Positions 10,970-22,333 of a stretch of 64,000 nucleotides of DNA are shown here, one piece after another. The DNA comes from Zychaea mexicana. Taxonomy: Eukaryota > Mucoromycota > Mucoromycetes > Mucorales > Lichtheimiaceae. The translations under genes and the position numbers were made by a program. The stretch lies in contig NW_026516676.1 of assembly GCF_025766255.1 (NCBI RefSeq), positions 1 through 64,000 on the forward strand. Direction: 5' to 3'. Under the pieces are notes generated by a model, which ran no database searches, had not been told where the DNA came from, and saw only the letters and a program-made list of their open reading frames with translations. Every line of letters begins with the position of its first letter. Within the stretch, counting starts at the first letter, position 1.

Positions 10970-11415
10970 GAACAGTAACCTTTTTATTAGGGCATAAATA
11001 CAAAAAAGTGTATAGTTGGGCGCTATGATACTAATTTTATTAAGAAAGGTTCCCTCATTTGTTTTTTCGTCAGTTGCTGCTACTACTACCACTATCACTG
11101 AAATCCCTTCCTTCTCGAACAGCACACTCATCAGTTTTTCGTGGTACAACTTGTGGTTGCAATCGGCGCAACTTCCTCATACACCACTGCCTTGAAACCA
11201 ATCCATTATTCACGGTTGCTTATAGGCAAACGCTTTTTTCTTTGATACATAAGGTACATCTAGAAGTATGAAGTAAATTAATTAAAAACAAACGTTGTGT
11301 AATGTTAATATGAAAGTTTTGCATACTTCCCTTTATAGAAAAGACAGTAACTCGATCAATGAAACCATAAAAAACAATTGTTATTATTTCAAAGGTAAAT
11401 AAAACACAAAGCGCT
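10970..11415. other. No recognised gene between palindrome and Ty3 element
   Basis: No feature is recognised apart from the 47-bp repeats that follow. Short ORFs on both strands show no family resemblance. Confidence 0.5.
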
Positions 11416-11542
11416 GCCCATGAGAGTAACATCTTGTTAGGACGGTACCACCAAGGCCATCTGACAAACGCGATGTGTTAAGAAAAAACGCGCTACCCAT
11501 GAGAGGAACATCTTGTTGGAACGGCACCACCAAGGCCATCTG
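11416..11542 (+). repeat. Pair of 47-bp dispersed repeats (set 2)
   Basis: Two copies of the cccatgagagg...ggccatctg module lie at about 11416-11463 and 11496-11542. The second ends exactly where the GGTAA target duplication of the Ty3 element begins. The retrotransposon therefore landed at the edge of this repeat. Confidence 0.8.
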
Positions 11543-11546
11543 GTAA

Positions 11547-11715
11547 TGTTGTATCCAGAGGATCGGGACATCAAATAAGTTCCACAAAGACAATTTCGTT
11601 ATATGAATAACTAGTAATAAGAATATTTGGAACTCTCTCTTTCTCTCGTAATAAAAACTTGACCGTTAAGAGTCTCACGAATTATCTCGTCCCATTTCTG
11701 ATCCTCGACAAAACA
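11547..11715 (+). repeat. Left LTR of Ty3 element
   Basis: 169 bp beginning TGTTGTATCC and ending CGACAAAACA. It matches the right LTR except for one base (atgaataac here, atgattaac there). It is preceded by GGTAA. Confidence 0.95.
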
Positions 11716-11794
11716 TTTTTTTTCGTGAATTCTTACCACATCTACAACACCAACAACAACTACTACTACTACCACTACTACCATTACTTTTACG

Positions 11795-13543
11795 ATGAAC
11801 GTCAACCAACTTGTCGCCACCAACACCACCACTCCTACCAACGGACCCATCTCGTCGCCCTCGCTCGCTACCTCCGTTGTAGTCGAAGCCCAACAACAAC
11901 AACAGCAAGACCAACTTCAGCAGCAACAACAGATGGCTGAACAAGTGTCGCAACTGCAGCTCGCGCAACAGCAGCTTGCTCAGCAGCAGCAGCTCATTCA
12001 ACAACTTGAGCAACAGCAACAACTTTCGCAGCAACAGCTCGAGCAGCTTTTTGGCCTGCAACAACTTGGTCAACAACAGCAGCAACCGCAATTCGTGCCG
12101 CTCCTGCCTCCTCCCACTGCATTGCAGCAAGAGCAACAGCAGCAAAACATCCAACAATTGCCGCCCTTCATGCAAAGGCTGAACCTCGACAACGAAGGTG
12201 ATGCTTTGAGCTTGGCGAGCACTACCGCTGGTCAGCCAGATGTGCGGTCTGTGGCTATTGCTGCAGAGAACTTACAGTTCCCCGCGCCTGGTATCCATGC
12301 GCAAGAGTATTCTCTTCAGCCAGAGGTGCGGTCTGTAGCTAACGTTGCAGAGAACTCACAGTTCCCCGCGCCTGGCACCCACGTCCAAGAGCATTCTCTT
12401 CAGGATGTGTCGTCACGTTCCGTTGCTGGCTCCCAGCTAGTAGCAGAGGATGATGTCGAAATGCCACTGGCACAGCCGGGTTCTTTAGAATCCATTCACG
12501 CTGACCCCTTGCAGGTAGCCAAATCAGCTATGAAGGTCCTCTTGGGAAAGCAGGCGATCCTTGCCCAGCAAATTGGTCGTTCTCTTGTCAGTGATGACCA
12601 CACAAACCACAGTGCCCTTCTCGCGGCCAGTAAAGCAAACAATGCTGAGCTCGAAGAAGTGAGATGTACCTTCAACTGTGTGTATCCAAATGAACCTTTG
12701 TTCTGGACCACGGAGAAGTACAGTTCTCAGCACGCGCGTGTCAAAGAGGTGCCACAGCCAGTACCTAAGTCTTTGCCGTACTTGCAGCTGCATGGTCTCC
12801 CTCATGGCAGTAAACGGGCCACCATGACCTTCTCTTCAGCAGAAGCGTGGACCAAAGATTTCGAGACGTCAATCACGGTCCACAACATGGATATTGAGTC
12901 CCACTGGCGCCGACTGATCCAACAAGCTTTAAATCAGTCGCAGCGTGATCAGTTGACCAAGCACCTTTCTAGTAGAGGCATTGCTAAGGCAACTTGGAGT
13001 CAGGCCAAAGACGTGCTGATCTCCATTTATGACACAGCTGTTCAAAAGCGCCAAAGCAATCGTCAAGTCTTGCTTTGCAGACAAGGCGATTTTGAAGGCC
13101 TCGACAATTACGTCCGGCGCTTCCAGCAGCTTCTGCACAGTTCGTACTACAAAAGTACGGACGAAGCGGTGTTTGATACTTTTTTGTTGAACATGCAAGA
13201 AGACTCCCGCTTGCAAGCTGAGGCCTGGTTATCACAGAACTATGGCAATGAATGGCCTGTTGACGTGGATCGCATTAGCTTACACATAATGGCTTTGCCC
13301 AACCTGAAAGGTAAAGGCAAGCGATCGCTCACATCCGAGCACCGTCAGCACGATTCGTCGCGGTCCAAAGCCCATAAGACCGAATCGTTCCACAGGAAAC
13401 CTGAGGCCAAGTCCGTCGCGCCGACTCAGATCAACTGGTGTCGAATTTGCCAACACCGTGGCTTTTTCGTTGAGTTCGGTCCCCGACATGAACACATAAA
13501 GGACACTGGTAGCAGCAGCTCCAGCAGCCACAGCCAGCAGTAG
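11795..13543 (+). CDS. Ty3 element Gag protein
   Basis: A 582-aa ORF starting 80 bp after the left LTR. Residues about 30-120 are very rich in glutamine. Two imperfect repeats of PDVRSVAIAAENLQFPAPG type follow at about 148-200. A capsid-like region follows at about residues 340-500, with the gag-typical WRRLIQQAL and GLDNYVRRFQQLLHSSYY. The C-terminal cysteine box reads WCRICQHRGFF and then lacks the third cysteine expected of a CCHC knuckle (FGPRHEH where a Cys would be expected). The ORF ends in a Ser-rich tail. Gag forms the particle in the cytoplasm and packages the element RNA. The pol frame opens at 13500 in the +1 frame and overlaps the gag end by about 44 bases, which suggests frameshift expression or a small lesion. 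Confidence 0.85.
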   Translation: MNVNQLVATNTTTPTNGPISSPSLATSVVVEAQQQQQQDQLQQQQQMAEQVSQLQLAQQQLAQQQQLIQQLEQQQQLSQQQLEQLFGLQQLGQQQQQPQFVPLLPPPTALQQEQQQQNIQQLPPFMQRLNLDNEGDALSLASTTAGQPDVRSVAIAAENLQFPAPGIHAQEYSLQPEVRSVANVAENSQFPAPGTHVQEHSLQDVSSRSVAGSQLVAEDDVEMPLAQPGSLESIHADPLQVAKSAMKVLLGKQAILAQQIGRSLVSDDHTNHSALLAASKANNAELEEVRCTFNCVYPNEPLFWTTEKYSSQHARVKEVPQPVPKSLPYLQLHGLPHGSKRATMTFSSAEAWTKDFETSITVHNMDIESHWRRLIQQALNQSQRDQLTKHLSSRGIAKATWSQAKDVLISIYDTAVQKRQSNRQVLLCRQGDFEGLDNYVRRFQQLLHSSYYKSTDEAVFDTFLLNMQEDSRLQAEAWLSQNYGNEWPVDVDRISLHIMALPNLKGKGKRSLTSEHRQHDSSRSKAHKTESFHRKPEAKSVAPTQINWCRICQHRGFFVEFGPRHEHIKDTGSSSSSSHSQQ

Positions 13544-16500
13544 CAGTGGCAGCAGCTCTTTTGCTCAACGGCAATCAAAGAAGACGCATGATCGCAGAAA
13601 ACAATTTCTTGCGCGCTCTGCCAAACGTGCAGTCCGAAGAGCCATAGAAGAAAACAATATACAAGACAACAGCGGAGATGCTCCCAATAACTCAGAACCT
13701 TGTAAGTTTTCTCGAATGACCAGTGTCGAAAAGGGAAAACCCATCTATGATGACGAAACACTAATTCCAGTAACCATACAGAACCAACAGGTCTGGGCTA
13801 TCTTGGATCCAGGTGCCAATTTTTCAGCAATCCACCCTGAATTTTGCAACAAGCATCAGATTAAAATAAAATCTCTTTCAGAAGCTGCAAATATTGGATT
13901 AGCCGATGGTTCAAATTGTCCCGTGTTGGTTGTACTGATGAGTTAGCCGTCACATACAATGGTCGCACTATAACATACAGCTTCGAAGCCATGCCTTTAG
14001 CTCGTAACCATATGGTCAGCATTGGCTCCGATCTGATGCCTGCATTTGGAATTGGCTATACAGGTTTAGTTCACTCTTTTGAGGACAGAAGAGAACCGCA
14101 AGAATACGCGGATCCCGAACATGCCTTACCTTTACCCAACCAATCACCTGCAGGTACACCGGAAGAACATCAGCAATTCTTGAATGCCATTGAACCTTAT
14201 CTCGAGGAAAACCGGCAAATCCCAAGGATGCTTTTTGTCCCCTTCCGGAAGCTGTAGTGCATTTACCTACTCCCTCTGGTGAATTCGCCTATCGCCGACA
14301 ATATAAACTTGCACACAATGACATACCTATTGTGGAAGAAGCAATTAAACAATGGGAAGCAGATGGTATTACCAAACTAGTTCCATCAGATGTACGTGAT
14401 CATCGTTGGAATAACCCTCTTACTGTCGCACCTAAGAAGGATGCTGAAGGCAGAAGAATAGGCTCGCGTGTTTGTTTGGATACACGAGCATTGAATGCTT
14501 TGCTCCCAGAAGATTATTTTCAGCTACCTCTTCTGGAATCCGTACTAGCCAAAATTGGCCACGCACGTGTCTTTACCACTCTTGATATCACTGCAGCTTT
14601 TAACAAACTCAGGATACATGAGCCCGACGCTATCAAAACTTCTTTTACTGCTCCCAACGGCAAGGCCTACATGCATATCGGAAGTCCGTTCGGAATTAAG
14701 ACGCTCAGCCAGAAATATTCTAGAGTCATGGCAAAATTGATGGATCAGATTGAAGGCAATTTTACCACTTTTTTCATTGATGATGTCATTATTTACTCAA
14801 ATAATCTTGCCGAGCATGTCCAGCATGTCCAAGAAGTCATCCACCGGCTTACTCAGGCTAATCTCGAGCTCAACAGCCGCAAATGCGCCTTTGGCATGAA
14901 ATCTGTATATTTGCTAGGCCATCGAGTAGCTGAAGGTTGTATTACACCTGATGACCGTAAACTTGCCAACATAGAGCAATGGCCCCAATTACGCACTGGC
15001 AAGGATATTGAAAGATTTGCTGGTATCCTAAATTTCTTCCGCACATATATTCCCAATCTATCCCGATTGATGGCTCCATTAAACGCCTTACGGAAATATG
15101 ATGACTTAACCCCAGTATGGTCAAAACACCATCAGGAACTCTTCGAAATATTAAAAACCATCTTACGGAAATCTCCCGTCCTGCATCAGCCCGATTTCCA
15201 TAAACCCTTCTTTGTGGCTACAGACGCCTCCAATCAAGGCCTCGGCGCTGTTTTATGGCAGGAACAAGATGGCAAGAAGAAGTATATTTCCTTTATGGCT
15301 CGTTCTTTAACAAAAGCCGAATATAACTATCATATCACCAAACGTGAATTGGTTGGAATTATATTTGCCTTAAACAAATTCCATACTTATTTATGGGGCA
15401 ACCATTTCAAGCTTTATACTGACCACAAAGCTTTGGTGTATCTGCATTCGCAAAAGGAGCTCAATCCTATGCTCACCAAATGGCTTGATCGCATCTTATC
15501 TTACAGCTTTGAAGTAATATATCTTCCTGGTATACATAATGTCCTCCCTGATCGTCTTTCACGCTTATTTCCTCCAACGGAACAAACGCTGGCGAGGGGT
15601 GATGGACAGGCTTTGCTGACTCCCAAGTCGCACATTAGCCGCTTTGCCAGAACACCCGATGATGAGATGGTTACACCACCAGAAGAGGAAAGGAAACAAT
15701 TGCTAGAATCTTCCCACCTCCTGGGACATTTTGGTGCCACCGCCATTATCAAAGATCTTCATTCACAAGGACTACGCTGGTCTGCCATGAAAGAAGAAGC
15801 TGTAGCACTTGTCAAATCATGCTCAGAATGTCAAAAGTTTAACATAGCCATCAAAGGTTACCATCCATTACGATCTATCACGGCAGAAATTCCTGGAGAT
15901 CATTGGGCATTAGACTTAGCTGGTGAATTTACCACCTCTCTGCAAAACAATCGGTACCTCCTGGTTCTTGTTGACATCTGCACACGTTTTTGTTTACTCC
16001 GTCCTATTCCAGACAAGAAAGGAGAGACAATAACAAAGGTCTTGATTGATGTATTTAGTACGTTTGGAATACCTCGTAAACTCCAATCCGACAATGGTAC
16101 GGAGAACATCAATCTGCCTATGCAAGAACTGGCATTGAGCCCCACTTTAATCATCAATTCAGCACACAATACCACCCTAGAGGCAATGGAACTGCTGAAG
16201 CATGGGTCAAGAAGTCCATCATAGGCATAAAGAAGTCTATTAAAGGTGCGACAAAAGACTGGGATCGTGCAGTACCAGGTGTACAACTGTCCTTGAACAA
16301 CAAAGTTCTGGAGAGACATGAATCCCGACCATTTGCATTGATGTTTGGACGCCAACTGAATGATTTAAAGATTTACAAAAGATAAGCCAAAGCAGCGCCT
16401 CACTCCAAAAGAAATTGAGGACACTTCAAAAAGATCAACGATATAGTATATCCAGCGATTGCAGAACGCACAATCAAAACAAACGCTAAGCGCAAAGAAA

Positions 16501-16988
16501 AATTCGATGCTAAACACCGCTTGGTTGATTTCCCACCAAAAAGTTATGTGATAGCAATCAACAAGGAAAAGAAAAACAAACTCGACCCCGATTCTGTGGG
16601 ACCATATGAAGTCGTGCGACAAACACGTGGAGGCTCATATGTGGTACGAGCACTTGATGGAGATCTTGAAGAAAAGAATTATGCACCATCTCAATTAAAA
16701 GCAGCCATTCTTAATAGCGATCAAAAGGCATCGAAAAAAGAACGCCGCTATCACATTTATTCGATTCTCTAACACAGGAAGAACAAAGGCCAATACGAAT
16801 ACAAAGTACGCTGGAAAGGCTTTACCAGAGATCATGATTCTTGGGAACCATCACAAAATTTCGATGACCCTCAAACCATCAGTGATTATTGGAATCGCTT
16901 AGGCCAAGCACCGCCCTCTGTCCATAAACAGAAACGGACAAGAAACAGTCAGCGGGTAGCATCACAGAACAAGAAACAACGTAGATGA
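13500..16988 (+). pseudogene. Ty3 Pol: protease, RT, RNase H, integrase, chromodomain (frameshifted)
   Basis: Pol is readable as a chain of frames. Protease has the retropepsin motif AILDPGANFSAI (about 13796). After shifts near 13925 and 14222, reverse transcriptase runs from about 14250 with LDITAAFNKL and the catalytic TTFFIDDVIIYS. RNase H follows with FFVATDASNQGLGAVLW, and integrase begins with the zinc-binding H2C2 box (HLLGHFG...SCSECQKF, about 15715-15840). The third integrase acidic residue lies in QYHPRGNGTAEAW, reached only after another shift near 16155. Further breaks occur near 16383, 16425 and 16770. The chromodomain (YKVRWKGFTRDHDSWEP) lies at about 16790-16910. Several shifts fall at short base runs, so assembly error cannot be excluded. 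Confidence 0.9.
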
Positions 16989-17064
16989 TCGGTCCGGTTA
17001 TAACATCATGCCCTCAAAACCCTCTGAATCCTTTACCAACGGCATACAGCCTGGCGGGGGGTGA

Positions 17065-17233
17065 TGTTGTATCCAGAGGATCGGGACATCAAATAAGTTC
17101 CACAAAGACAATTTCGTTATATGATTAACTAGTAATAAGAATATTTGGAACTCTCTCTTTCTCTCGTAATAAAAACTTGACCGTTAAGAGTCTCACGAAT
17201 TATCTCGTCCCATTTCTGATCCTCGACAAAACA
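17065..17233 (+). repeat. Right LTR of Ty3 element
   Basis: 169 bp beginning TGTTGTATCC and ending CGACAAAACA. It is preceded by a purine-rich tract and followed by GGTAA, the target duplication. Confidence 0.95.
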
Positions 17234-17266
17234 GGTAAAACGCAGTCGCAACACTCGCAATACACA

Positions 17267-17402
17267 CCCATGAGAGGAACATCTTGTTGGGGTGGTACCA
17301 CCAAGGCCATCTGGTGTGCATTACTCGGACTTCCGAAAGTAGGTCATAATACACACCCATGAGAGGAACATCTTGTAAGGACGGTACCACCAAGGCCATC
17401 TG
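17267..17402 (+). repeat. Pair of 47-bp dispersed repeats (set 3)
   Basis: Copies at 17267-17313 and 17356-17402 form the left end of segmental duplication copy 2 and correspond to the pair at 23-158. They lie about 30 bp from the right LTR of the Ty3 element. Confidence 0.8.
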
Positions 17403-19231
17403 ATGTGCATTACTAGTACTTTTCGAAAATCCTGATTATTATTGAAGAAAAAAACAACAGTTTCGTCGGGCACGTTAAGACTAAGGCATAAGCTCTGAGA
17501 TTGAGAATATCTGAGTTATTATGTTATGTAAGATTTAATATTGTTGTAAGTGGGTGGAATGGAGGCTTTGTAAATGTACTAAGATGTTTGGTCATTTTTT
17601 TTGTATGGAGGTTTTACCCTCAAAATTCTTATTAAAAGTGGTACAAAATGATGAAGAGGGGTTCCAAGGCTGCTAATATATAAACAACGAAAGAGAAAAA
17701 AATTGCAATAAAAGAGTGTTGATATGTTCAATCGCTGAATTTGCAATCTTTTTTGGAAGAAAAGGAATGTCCTGGAAAATAAATTTCTAATAGGCACGCC
17801 ATATATGTAAAAGAGTGTAAGAAATAATTAATAATAAATTTGTGTGTGAGAAGATTGAAGAAGCAGGATCTCCCGTAAAGAAGAAATGAAGAAAAGTCGA
17901 AGGACAGGATCATGAAACTATAATAATTCCATACTTGATATTTTGATGGACATAAGAAAAGAAAATGTATATTATTTTCTATGGAGAGTTGGCATATACG
18001 TATTAAACTGAAAGGATGATTGAAAGCATGTGTTAAAGCTGATGTTGGTAATTTGTGATGATATATTCGAAAGAGTAAATTACGTGCATAGTGATCTATA
18101 GGAGTTGACCAAAAAAATTCCAATTCTGAGGTAAAATTAGTGAAGTAGAAGTTTATTGTTTATGATTTTGTCAATATTTTTTTTGTAGACCATTGTTGAA
18201 GCATTATGTTAGATGTGGCTGTGGTGGTGAATGGTTGATAATTAATAAGTTCAAGTGAATGGTGATGATTGATTGTTTGTTGATGTGGTGGTTGATAAAA
18301 GCGTGTGAAGAAGGGAAAAAAGACATAATGGTTGTTGTTAAGGTCATCTTTGAGTCGGTTTTGAAGTGTGGGGTATTGGATGTAATTATGTTGCTGTTGA
18401 TCACGTAATTGTAGTTGACCCAAGGTTGAATCGTAAATAAAAAAAAATCTTGAACAATGCGTTTGGTGAAATCTGGACAGCGTGGTGGTCGATTTGAAGA
18501 TATTTGATCATAGTGTGAGTATCTTGTTTTTGTGACGTGTTGATGAAAATAAATAGGGTGGATCCAGCAGTGATATATTTCTCATGCGCATGGCTCACAC
18601 ACCATCTTTTTTTGCTGGGTACTCTATCATGATTCTCATCCACCTGTTCAAAAAAAGTTGCTGCGTTTTATATTGTTTATTACCCAAAAACCAACACGGA
18701 TCTCTAATTCCTGCTTTACATATTTAACGACAATTTGTTTTGTGCTCATGAATTTAAGATCTTTTGATTTATTGTATTCTTTATATCATTCACCAGTGGA
18801 ATCTTAGTTATAATCATGTATTATTGTTTATGGTCAAGGTACCTTTTGGCAGCAACGGTAGAGTTTAACTTTCACTATTTTTTTTATCTTTCTCTATCTC
18901 TTCAGTAAAAAAACAACCCGTCTCGTATATTTTTATATTTATTTACTGGCTTATTTTTATATAACAGTATGGTCGATGTTGTTCCGGTACAATCACTCTC
19001 TAGTAGAGTTGATTTTTTTTCTAGGAATTTGATGAAGGTCAGAGCGATGTGGCGCATAGTAACTTTTAAACTATTCCTTTTGCTAATGTATTGCCTGTAC
19101 AAACATCCCAGCGTCAAACATGACTGATAATAGTGAAAGACTCGAAGGTAATATAATGCTGCTCCTTCAATGAAATATTAAAAATAATAAGGACTAATAA
19201 TATACCGGCGATCTGTTCTCAATTGAGTCGT

Positions 19232-20727
19232 ATGAAAGAGAATGGGCCAGTTCTGTTTCAGTCTGTTATAGATGCCATGGAAACTGAAATCGTTCAAAGC
19301 AGTCTTATTTTTGGTGTGAATTTTGATTATAAGGCAATGTGGATCAAGGACATTCAAAATTGTGCCAACAATCTTGAAATACGACTGGTAAATGCAAAAG
19401 ATTGATGACAAGATAACTTCGGGCGAATAATACGCTACTAACACTATTTGCATAATATGGTTAGGATAACGCGAAGCCAACATGGAAGCGTATTGAAAAC
19501 AAGCTCAATATTGAACGTCAAGACAACACATCAGCACCAGTAAAAACAAGATCAACTCCGGCACCAGTAGCATCCTCTTCCTCCTCGTCCTCTACTTGTC
19601 CAACTTTAAAAACCAAGCTTTCGACCATTGACCGTGACAAGGTATTGAAAGTGTATGATGCATTGATACGAGATGAAAACACATGCTGGGTGCTAAAGGC
19701 AACCAAACAACAAGCCACACTCGAAAAAAAGACACTATGGTCAGTCAAAAGAAAAATGCGTGAATTCGTTGCCACTCTTACCTACGTCCAGTAAGTATTG
19801 TTCATGGGAAATAAAAAAAAAAGAAAAAGAAAAAACGAAATGAGTCACTAATTCATCTTCAGTCCTACTTTATCATTTATTCTTGACATGAGTGATTTGA
19901 ATTGGGTCAATTATTTCAATAAGGAAGAGCTGGAGGAACTCAAGAGTAGTGGCCAGCCTATCCTTCGATGCATACACGACGAACTCAAACCAAAGTTCGA
20001 GCAGATTGAAAATTTGGTAAGTCTGTGTATGTGAACGGCAACACCACATGTAAATTTCAATATTATTAACTTATTTCGGTTATCGTCGTGATAATATGTA
20101 TATAGAAATCTGCTTTGGATGCTTATAATTTTAGACGACTCATTGATCATCATCCCATTGAACAACCTTTGCTTGCATGGCTTTCCCAGACGTTGATGCA
20201 AACGGCAACGTTTTTTACTCCTGGCGCGCGTACACCTACTCAAAATATGTTGGAAAGTGATAAACTATATTATCTGTGGAGCTTATTGAGTACGATTCAC
20301 CGTAATTCGGGCATTGAAGCATTGGGGTGAGTGTAAAATTTAATTTGGATGAAGCTGGTCAAAAGCAAAGAATCTTTGGATATTCAGTGCTGACAAAATT
20401 TTCATTTTCATTTTATTATTTAAAGAAAGGAAAAAACAAGTACCTTTCATGCTAAAATCTTAAATTCAAAACGCAAACTATCTGCTGTTGATGAGATTGA
20501 ACGTGAAAAGATTGGTAGAAGACTTGATACAATTTATATTGGCAGGGGTATTGAATTGGGTGGATTAGAGGTAGGTCCTACGAAAGATAATACAAAAGAA
20601 TTCGAAGATTCTATGTTGAAACTCCCATTTGTTTTCAAGGATATGTTGAGCGAAATCGTGAGCCGTCGTCCTTCACTCTTACATAAGGCTCATGTCCTTG
20701 GTTACAACATAAATGGTATGTATGCAA

Positions 20728-20770
<43 letters not shown>

Positions 20771-21133
20771 GTACATGACTGATGAGAATATGTGCGCTAA
20801 AACAAATCAAATACAATAGGTGATGCTGTTCGTTTAATAGATGCAGATATTCCTGGTGGTCATATTGTAAGAATTCGACGAACAGATGAACTCGAGTACC
20901 CAACAGACAATGATGACTATGTTTTGAAGATGGTGTCATTACTAGAACTAGCTTCGTACGGAAAAGCCATTATCGATGACACTTATTCTTTGTGCTGTCA
21001 AACCCGAGTCCCGCCATTGGCAACTGGTAATCTAAGTCTATTTCCTCCATCATTTGCTCCCAATACTGATAACCAAGGTCAATCCTCGAACGCCTCTAGT
21101 TCTGTCAAAAAATCTCGTAAAAATACAAATTAA
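19232..21133 (+). CDS. Duplicated six-exon gene, unknown function (possible nuclease-like fold)
   Basis: The model joins 19232-19387, 19477-19790, 19863-20016, 20106-20326, 20426-20715 and 20820-21133 (482 aa). All introns are GT-AG and phases agree; intron 1 has a perfect TACTAAC branch site. The start is uncertain because an upstream exon may exist. Residues about 70-100 are Ser/Pro-rich. Exon 4 (KSALDAYNFRRLID) and exon 5 look globular. Around residues 313-335, GRRLDTIYIGRGIEL and then LEVGPTK place Asp316, Glu330 and Lys335 as in PD-(D/E)XK nucleases, but the spacing is not canonical, so this is a weak inference. The C-terminus is polar and basic (SSSVKKSRKNTN). The other copy at 1994-9689 is a pseudogene. 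I do not recognise the family with certainty; similar large families are known to me in Mucorales only as hypothetical proteins. Confidence 0.7.
20727..20771 (+). repeat. AAT trinucleotide microsatellite
   Basis: A run of about 14 AAT units in intron 5 of the duplicated gene. In copy 1 the same site (3490-3513) has about eight units, and the 3.5-kb element inserted at its right end. Confidence 0.85.
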
Positions 21134-21677
21134 TTCCTTTCAGCATCCATTCCCTCCACCGCTGGACTGCTTTATTTTCACACATCCTATACACCCCACT
21201 ACCTGAAGTTCTGTGCATCATTTTCATTATTATTCATTTTCTATGATCGTCTTTGGTTGTTTTACTATTATCATATATGCCCTATCATTTTTATTATTAT
21301 TACCATTTCCTCATCATTGTCATTTTACTATCATTTTTTATTATCATCATTTGTCTCATTACATTCTCTTATTATTCCCCACATGAGTACATTAAAAAAT
21401 TAGCAAGAACAATTGTCTGATATTATCACAAAGCACTGACACCTAATACACAAGATTATAAAAAAGCATATTCAATAAAAGGGAATGCCCTCTATTTTTT
21501 TTTTGTTTGATCATCTCTATTTTACTATGTGTTGGTAGTCCATAATGGATGATTTTCATTTTGACTTCTGGGACAAAAAATATGTGTGTAAGAGTCATTG
21601 TAGCGTTGTTGCTATGGCTACGCCTAAATTTGCATGGTGCGGCTCAACTTCAAGCAATTTCGTTCAGATAGCTCAAT

Positions 21678-22200
21678 TTGGAAAACGTGGCCCATTTTCA
21701 AAATCGTAGCCCGTTTTAATTTTGTGTGGCCAAATTCAATTTCCAACGCTGTAATTAAAAAGTTCAAATGCTTGACACTATAGAAAATATAAATATTATA
21801 TGAAAGCAGCATTTTTCTTTTTTCTTTTTCTTCACAACTTTACAATCAAAACTATACATCATGATACAATTTTTTTATGAAGATGGACAGGTAAATGCTG
21901 TTGATGAGAACCGCAGGCCTGAGCCAATGGATTACATTGTCGATTAAAACCTTTATGCATTAGAATTGCTTACATCACACACTGAGTATTTGCAGAAAGT
22001 AAATTCGGCCCTAGTAATATTCCTGGGGAAGAACCCAATATTTTTTTATTAAAAGAAAGAGACTTGATAAGCTATTTGGGAGCAGCATGAAATAAAATAT
22101 GTTTATTGTTGATTGGTATCGATGACAGTAAAAGTATATAGTGGTGTAGATAACAAGATATAAATATAATATGATATGTATATAGTTCCAAGGGTGTGTA
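21678..22200 (+). mobile_element. Transposon-end-like repeats and ORF remnant
   Basis: Copy 2 of the duplication stops at 21677, and three related units of about 20 bp follow (cgtggcccattttcaaaat, cgtagcccgttttaatttt, gtgtggccaaattcaattt), as seen in subterminal regions of DNA transposons. A short ORF starts at 21861 (MIQFFYEDGQVNAVDENRRP) and hits a stop after 28 codons; related open sequence continues weakly after it. It resembles the start of a transposase gene, but the assignment is tentative. It lies left of the exonuclease gene, and a mariner fragment lies right of it. Confidence 0.35.
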
Positions 22201-22333
22201 GCTTAGTCTTTAGGATCCCTGTAATACATGTTTTTTACGGCGCGCTCGTTTCTTGGGGATTTGTACATTAACTGTAAACAGTGGTTGTGATGGTGTAGAC
22301 AATGGTGATGGCGCCAGAGCAATTCTTCTAGGA

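Larger units (their letters stand above)
11547..17233 (+). mobile_element. Ty3-type LTR retrotransposon (chromovirus), full length but broken
   Basis: The element is bounded by two 169-bp LTRs (11547-11715 and 17065-17233) and by the 5-bp duplication GGTAA at 11542-11546 and 17234-17238. Its order is gag, protease, reverse transcriptase, RNase H, integrase and chromodomain. Integrase follows RNase H, which marks Ty3 order, and the C-terminal chromodomain marks a chromovirus. A G-rich purine tract (ggcggggggtga) sits directly before the right LTR. No tRNA-type TGG primer site follows the left LTR. The pol region carries at least four frame changes, so this copy should not be autonomous, although the two LTRs differ at only one visible position. 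Confidence 0.95.
17245..21677 (+). repeat. Segmental duplication, copy 2 (continuous)
   Basis: This is the uninterrupted copy of the segment also found at 1-10268. It begins just after the right LTR of the Ty3 element and ends at about 21677. There the similarity to copy 1 stops abruptly after the word gatagctcaat and sequence resembling a transposon end begins. Comparison with this copy defines the insertion points and target duplications in copy 1. It carries the intact-looking six-exon gene at 19232-21133. Confidence 0.9.

Noticed and set aside
11675..12175. Minus-strand Leu-rich ORF of 166 aa
   Set aside because: It is the antisense of the CAG/CAA-rich Gag region.
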